This document shows, piece by piece, positions 61,047 through 64,000 of a DNA stretch of 64,000 nucleotides. The DNA is taken from positions 186,001-250,000 of the forward strand of contig NZ_VCPE01000002.1 of the NCBI RefSeq assembly GCF_005938105.1. The letters run 5' to 3'. The position numbers and the translations under genes were made by a program. A model generated the notes under the pieces. That model had not been told where the DNA came from. It was given only the letters and a program-made list of their open reading frames with translations, and did no database searches. This DNA is from Brucella haematophila. GTDB taxonomy: Bacteria; Pseudomonadota; Alphaproteobacteria; Rhizobiales; Rhizobiaceae. The first letter of the stretch is position 1. The number at the start of each line of letters is the position of its first letter.

Positions 61047-63188
61047 TTATTCAGCGTCTGCTTCTGCCTTCTTTTCCTGGACAATTTCCTTGCCCGTTTC
61101 CTGATCGACGACCTTCATCGACAGGCGAACCTTGCCGCGTTCGTCGAAGCCCATGAGCTTGACCCAGACCTTCTGGCCTTCCTTGACCACATCAGTGGTC
61201 TTGGCAACGCGGTCGGAAGCGAGCTGCGAGATGTGAACCAGACCGTCACGCGGGCCGAAGAAGTTCACGAAAGCGCCGAAGTCAGCGGTCTTGACGACCG
61301 TACCTTCGTAGATTTCGCCGACTTCCGGCTCGGCAACAATCGAGTGGATCCACTTCTTGGCGGCTTCGATTTCCTTGCCGTTCGACGAAGCGATCTTCAC
61401 CGTACCGTCGTCTTCGATGTTGATCTTGGCGCCAGTCTTTTCCACGATTTCGCGGATGACCTTGCCGCCCGAACCGATAACATCACGGATCTTGTCGGTC
61501 GAAATGTTCATCACTTCGATGCGCGGAGCAAATTCGCCGAGTTCGTCACGCGATGTGGACAGAGCCTTCGCCATTTCGCCGAGAATGTGAACGCGACCGC
61601 CCTTGGCCTGCTCCAGAGCGACCTTCATGATCTCTTCGGTGATACCGTCGATCTTGATGTCCATCTGAAGTGCGGTGATGCCGTTGTCAGTACCGGCTAC
61701 CTTGAAATCCATGTCGCCGAGGTGATCTTCGTCGCCGAGGATGTCGGAAAGGACAGCATAACGGTCGCCTTCCTTGATCAGGCCCATGGCGATACCGGCA
61801 ACCGGACGTGCGAGCGGAACGCCTGCGTCCATCAGAGCCAGCGAGGTGCCGCAAACAGTCGCCATCGAGGACGAACCGTTGGATTCGGTGATCTCGGAAA
61901 CCGAACGGATCGTGTAAGGGAACTGGTCGGCAGCCGGCAGCATCGGGTGGATAGCGCGCCATGCGAGCTTGCCATGACCAACTTCACGACGGCCTGGCGA
62001 ACCCATACGACCGGTTTCACCAACCGAATATGGCGGGAAGTTGTAATGCAGCATGAAGGATTCTTTGTAGGTGCCGGTCAGGGCATCAATCATCTGCTCG
62101 TCTTCGCCGGTGCCGAGCGTGGCAACAACGATAGCCTGCGTTTCGCCACGAGTGAACAGCGCCGAACCGTGGGTGCGCGGCAGAAGGCCAACTTCCGAAA
62201 CGATTGCACGAACGGTCTTCAGATCGCGGCCGTCAATGCGGCTGCCGGTGTCGAGAATGTTCCAGCGAACAATCTTGGCCTGCAGATGCTTGAAAATGGT
62301 CGCGAACTGCTCGGCCGACATTTCCGGCTCTTCAACGCCTTCCGGGAAGAAGTGAGCCTTCGCCTTGGCCTTTGCAGCGTCAACAGCAACGTAACGAGCC
62401 TGCTTTTCGGTGATCTTGTAAGCGTCGCGCAGGTCGTTTTCGATAACGGCGAGCACCTTGGCTTCGAGGTCCGACAGGTCTTCCGGCTGGAAATCACGTG
62501 GTTCCTTGGCAGCAACTTCAGCGAGCTTGATGATCGCGTCGATTACTGGCTGGAAGCCCTTCTGGCCGAAAACAACGGCGCCGAGCATGACTTCTTCGGA
62601 AAGTTCCTGCGCTTCCGATTCGACCATCAGCACTGCGTCGGCAGTACCGGCAACGACCAGATCGAGCTTCGATTCCGGCATTTCGTCGATATTCGGGTTC
62701 AGGACGTATTCGCCGTTGATGTAGCCAACGCGTGCGCCGCCGATCGGGCCCATGAAAGGAACGCCGGAAATGGTCAGCGCTGCGGAAGCTGCAACCATCG
62801 ACAGGACGTCGGGGTTGTTTTCGAGGTCGTGCTGAACAACAGTCAGAACAACCTGCGTGTCGTTCTTGTAGCCATCAACGAAGAGCGGACGGATCGGACG
62901 GTCGATCAGGCGCGAAACGAGGGTTTCGTTTTCGCTCGGACGACCTTCACGCTTGAAGTAGCCGCCAGGGATCTTGCCGGCAGCGTAGGTCTTTTCCTGA
63001 TAGTTGACGGTCAGCGGGAAGAAATCCTGACCTGGCTTTGGTTCCTTGGCAGAAACGACAGTCGCCAGAACGACGGTTTCGCCATAGGTTGCCAGAACAG
63101 CGCCGTCAGCCTGACGGGCGATCTTGCCGGTTTCGAGCGTGAGCGGACGACCGCCCCATTCGATTTCCACTTTGTGGGTATTGAACAT
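61047..63188 (-). CDS. pnp: Polyribonucleotide nucleotidyltransferase (PNPase)
   Basis: Phosphorolytic 3'-5' exoribonuclease, core of the RNA degradosome. 713 residues: first RNase PH domain with [20 protein letters not shown], alpha-helical linker, second RNase PH domain with [20 protein letters not shown] and [20 protein letters not shown] (metal-binding Asp pair), KH domain ([20 protein letters not shown]) and S1 domain ([20 protein letters not shown]). Ends in an acidic/Lys tail. The 791-codon plus-strand frame is its shadow. Downstream of rpsO on minus, the classical rpsO-pnp pair. Confidence 0.97.
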   Translation of the reverse strand: MFNTHKVEIEWGGRPLTLETGKIARQADGAVLATYGETVVLATVVSAKEPKPGQDFFPLTVNYQEKTYAAGKIPGGYFKREGRPSENETLVSRLIDRPIRPLFVDGYKNDTQVVLTVVQHDLENNPDVLSMVAASAALTISGVPFMGPIGGARVGYINGEYVLNPNIDEMPESKLDLVVAGTADAVLMVESEAQELSEEVMLGAVVFGQKGFQPVIDAIIKLAEVAAKEPRDFQPEDLSDLEAKVLAVIENDLRDAYKITEKQARYVAVDAAKAKAKAHFFPEGVEEPEMSAEQFATIFKHLQAKIVRWNILDTGSRIDGRDLKTVRAIVSEVGLLPRTHGSALFTRGETQAIVVATLGTGEDEQMIDALTGTYKESFMLHYNFPPYSVGETGRMGSPGRREVGHGKLAWRAIHPMLPAADQFPYTIRSVSEITESNGSSSMATVCGTSLALMDAGVPLARPVAGIAMGLIKEGDRYAVLSDILGDEDHLGDMDFKVAGTDNGITALQMDIKIDGITEEIMKVALEQAKGGRVHILGEMAKALSTSRDELGEFAPRIEVMNISTDKIRDVIGSGGKVIREIVEKTGAKINIEDDGTVKIASSNGKEIEAAKKWIHSIVAEPEVGEIYEGTVVKTADFGAFVNFFGPRDGLVHISQLASDRVAKTTDVVKEGQKVWVKLMGFDERGKVRLSMKVVDQETGKEIVQEKKAEADAE

Positions 63189-63562
63189 ATCTTGTCCTCA
63201 TATGGAGACGCCGCGCAAAGCGCTAAGGCATCTCCCGGGTTGGCGGACAGGCCACGGGCAAGACAACGGGAAGCTCAGATTGATAGTATGATCTTATCCG
63301 AAAACCGGTTCCCACTTTTCGGGATCATACTTTTCCCGGGTATTCTCTCATCCGAAAAGTCTGCAACTTTTCAGGATCATACCCGCCGAACTACCTGCAA
63401 TCCTGCCCCATGACTGGTCCAGGTCATGAGCCTTATGGCTCGTCATCGGCATGACGGAATGCACCTTGTGCGCCGTCTCATGCCAGTGGGCATTCGCCCG
63501 ATACTCTCGCATTCTCTTTTGGAAAGCGGCTATCCGCTCTTCCTCGGAATGCTCAAATCAAA
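63189..63562. other. rpsO-pnp intergenic region with palindromic repeats
   Basis: This 374-bp stretch holds no gene. It contains two neighbouring palindromes (63285-63331 and 63337-63385), a shorter CATGA..TCATG dyad near 63410-63430, and probably the pnp leader where RNase III-type autoregulation would act. Confidence 0.6.
63285..63385. repeat. Two tandem palindromic intergenic repeat units
   Basis: Unit 1: AGTATGATC...CCGAAAACCGGTTCCCACTT then TTCGGGATCATACT. Unit 2: CGGGTATTCTCTCATCCGAA...CTTTTCAGGATCATACCCG. The two share the core TCATCC/TATCCGAAAA and TTTTC-GG/AGGATCATAC. The pattern is that of the small palindromic units common between genes in Brucella and other Rhizobiales. Confidence 0.7.
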
Positions 63563-63590
63563 CGGGCGACGCTTGTGACGTCGCCCGATT
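63553..63590 (-). terminator. Terminator of rpsO
   Basis: Perfect 9-bp stem CGGGCGACG/CGTCGCCCG with loop CTTGTGA; on minus followed by TTTGATTTG. It ends close to the rpsO stop codon. Partial read-through to pnp is usual in this pair. Confidence 0.75.
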
Positions 63591-63595
63591 TACCG

Positions 63596-63865
63596 TTAGC
63601 GGCGCAGGCCGAGACGGCCGATCAGCGCCTGGTAGCGCGCTGCGTCCACGCCCTTGACATAGTCAAGAAGACGACGGCGCTGCGAAACCAGCTTCAGAAG
63701 GCCGCGACGCGAATGATTGTCATTCTTGTGGCCCTTGAAGTGTTCGGTGAGGTTGGCGATACGCTCGGAAAGAACGGCAACCTGAACTTCAGGAGAACCG
63801 GTGTCACCTTCCTTGGTGGCGTATTCCTTGATAAGTGCTTGCTTACGCTCAGCAGTAATCGACAT
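63596..63865 (-). CDS. rpsO: 30S ribosomal protein S15
   Basis: Primary 16S rRNA-binding protein. 89 residues, [20 protein letters not shown] then [36 protein letters not shown] and C-terminal GRLGLRR, all standard. Start ATG 63865; upstream in-frame codons are leader. The 135 bp between this start and the window end show no further gene; the usual upstream neighbour truB, if present, lies outside. Confidence 0.97.
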   Translation of the reverse strand: MSITAERKQALIKEYATKEGDTGSPEVQVAVLSERIANLTEHFKGHKNDNHSRRGLLKLVSQRRRLLDYVKGVDAARYQALIGRLGLRR

Positions 63866-64000
63866 CGTAAACCCTTTCTTGATGAGAGGAAAAACAGACG
63901 CCCAGGCCGGGATGTCGTCCAGCGCGGGCCAACTTACACGATCTGATCTGCATTTCTGCATGATCGCTGATGGGGCATATAGTGCAAAAACGGCAAGAAT

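Noticed and set aside
61038-63413. 791-codon plus-strand open frame across pnp
   Set aside because: Exact antisense of PNPase, rich in His/Asn/Val as expected from the reversed codons of a GC-rich gene; no family features.

Overview
The window looks like chromosomal DNA from an alphaproteobacterium of the Rhizobiales, most likely the Brucella/Ochrobactrum group. The grounds are a CP4-like class II EPSP synthase, an Irr-type Fur protein beside fabA-fabB-fabI, a doubled yejA in a yejA1-A2-B-E-F operon, a complete Tad/Cpa pilus locus, the order mutM-echA-rpsT-dnaA, and several families of short palindromic intergenic repeats of the kind known in this group. The genus is inferred, not proven. Most of the window is vertically inherited core genome. 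No transposase, integrase, prophage or CRISPR array was seen.

Layout. 1-3363: acetoacetyl-CoA synthetase (3' end outside the window), a membrane acyltransferase and tRNA-Ala(GGC), all on the minus strand. 3.6-8.5 kb: an acidic FYDLN protein, then aroA-cmk-rpsA on plus behind two long tandem palindromes. 8.5-12.5 kb: the most accessory-looking part, with an Omp25/31-type outer-membrane protein behind an AT-rich leader, a YeiH transporter divergent from a LysR regulator, and an AT-rich orphan gene with a faint effector/toxin-like motif. 12.6-17.1 kb: lytic transglycosylase, recR, ybaB, dnaX and SRP RNA. 17.3-21.3 kb: HIT protein, nudC, pheA, kdsB and a membrane-anchored cytochrome c.

21.4-30.1 kb: the Yej peptide ABC transporter (two binding proteins, two permeases, a double ATPase) translationally coupled to a GhrA-type reductase. 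30.1-38.9 kb: a replication block on minus (moeB-like, recF, dnaN, dnaA, rpsT, echA, mutM). The 0.9-kb gap upstream of dnaA carries a TTAA-N7-TTAA CtrA-type site, a consensus DnaA box and six GANTC sites. 39-50.5 kb: the Tad pilus system, with two TadE/G pseudopilins and an orphan CpaC N-domain protein on minus, pilA-cpaABCDEF-tadBC on plus, and tadD on minus.

50.7-56.2 kb: M17 aminopeptidase, SH3 protein, 2-hydroxyacid dehydrogenase, alpha/beta hydrolase, NlpC/P60 hydrolase and MarR regulator. 56.3-59.9 kb: irr divergent from fabA-fabB-fabI, the anaerobic-type unsaturated fatty acid pathway. 59.9-64 kb: an RsmC-like methyltransferase, then pnp and rpsO, the classic RNA-processing pair.

The main points for a second look are the dnaA control region, the AT-rich orphan at 11.7-12.4 kb, the palindromic repeat families (one present in three copies), the orphan CpaC-like domain protein, and the Sec/Tat split between the two Yej binding proteins.
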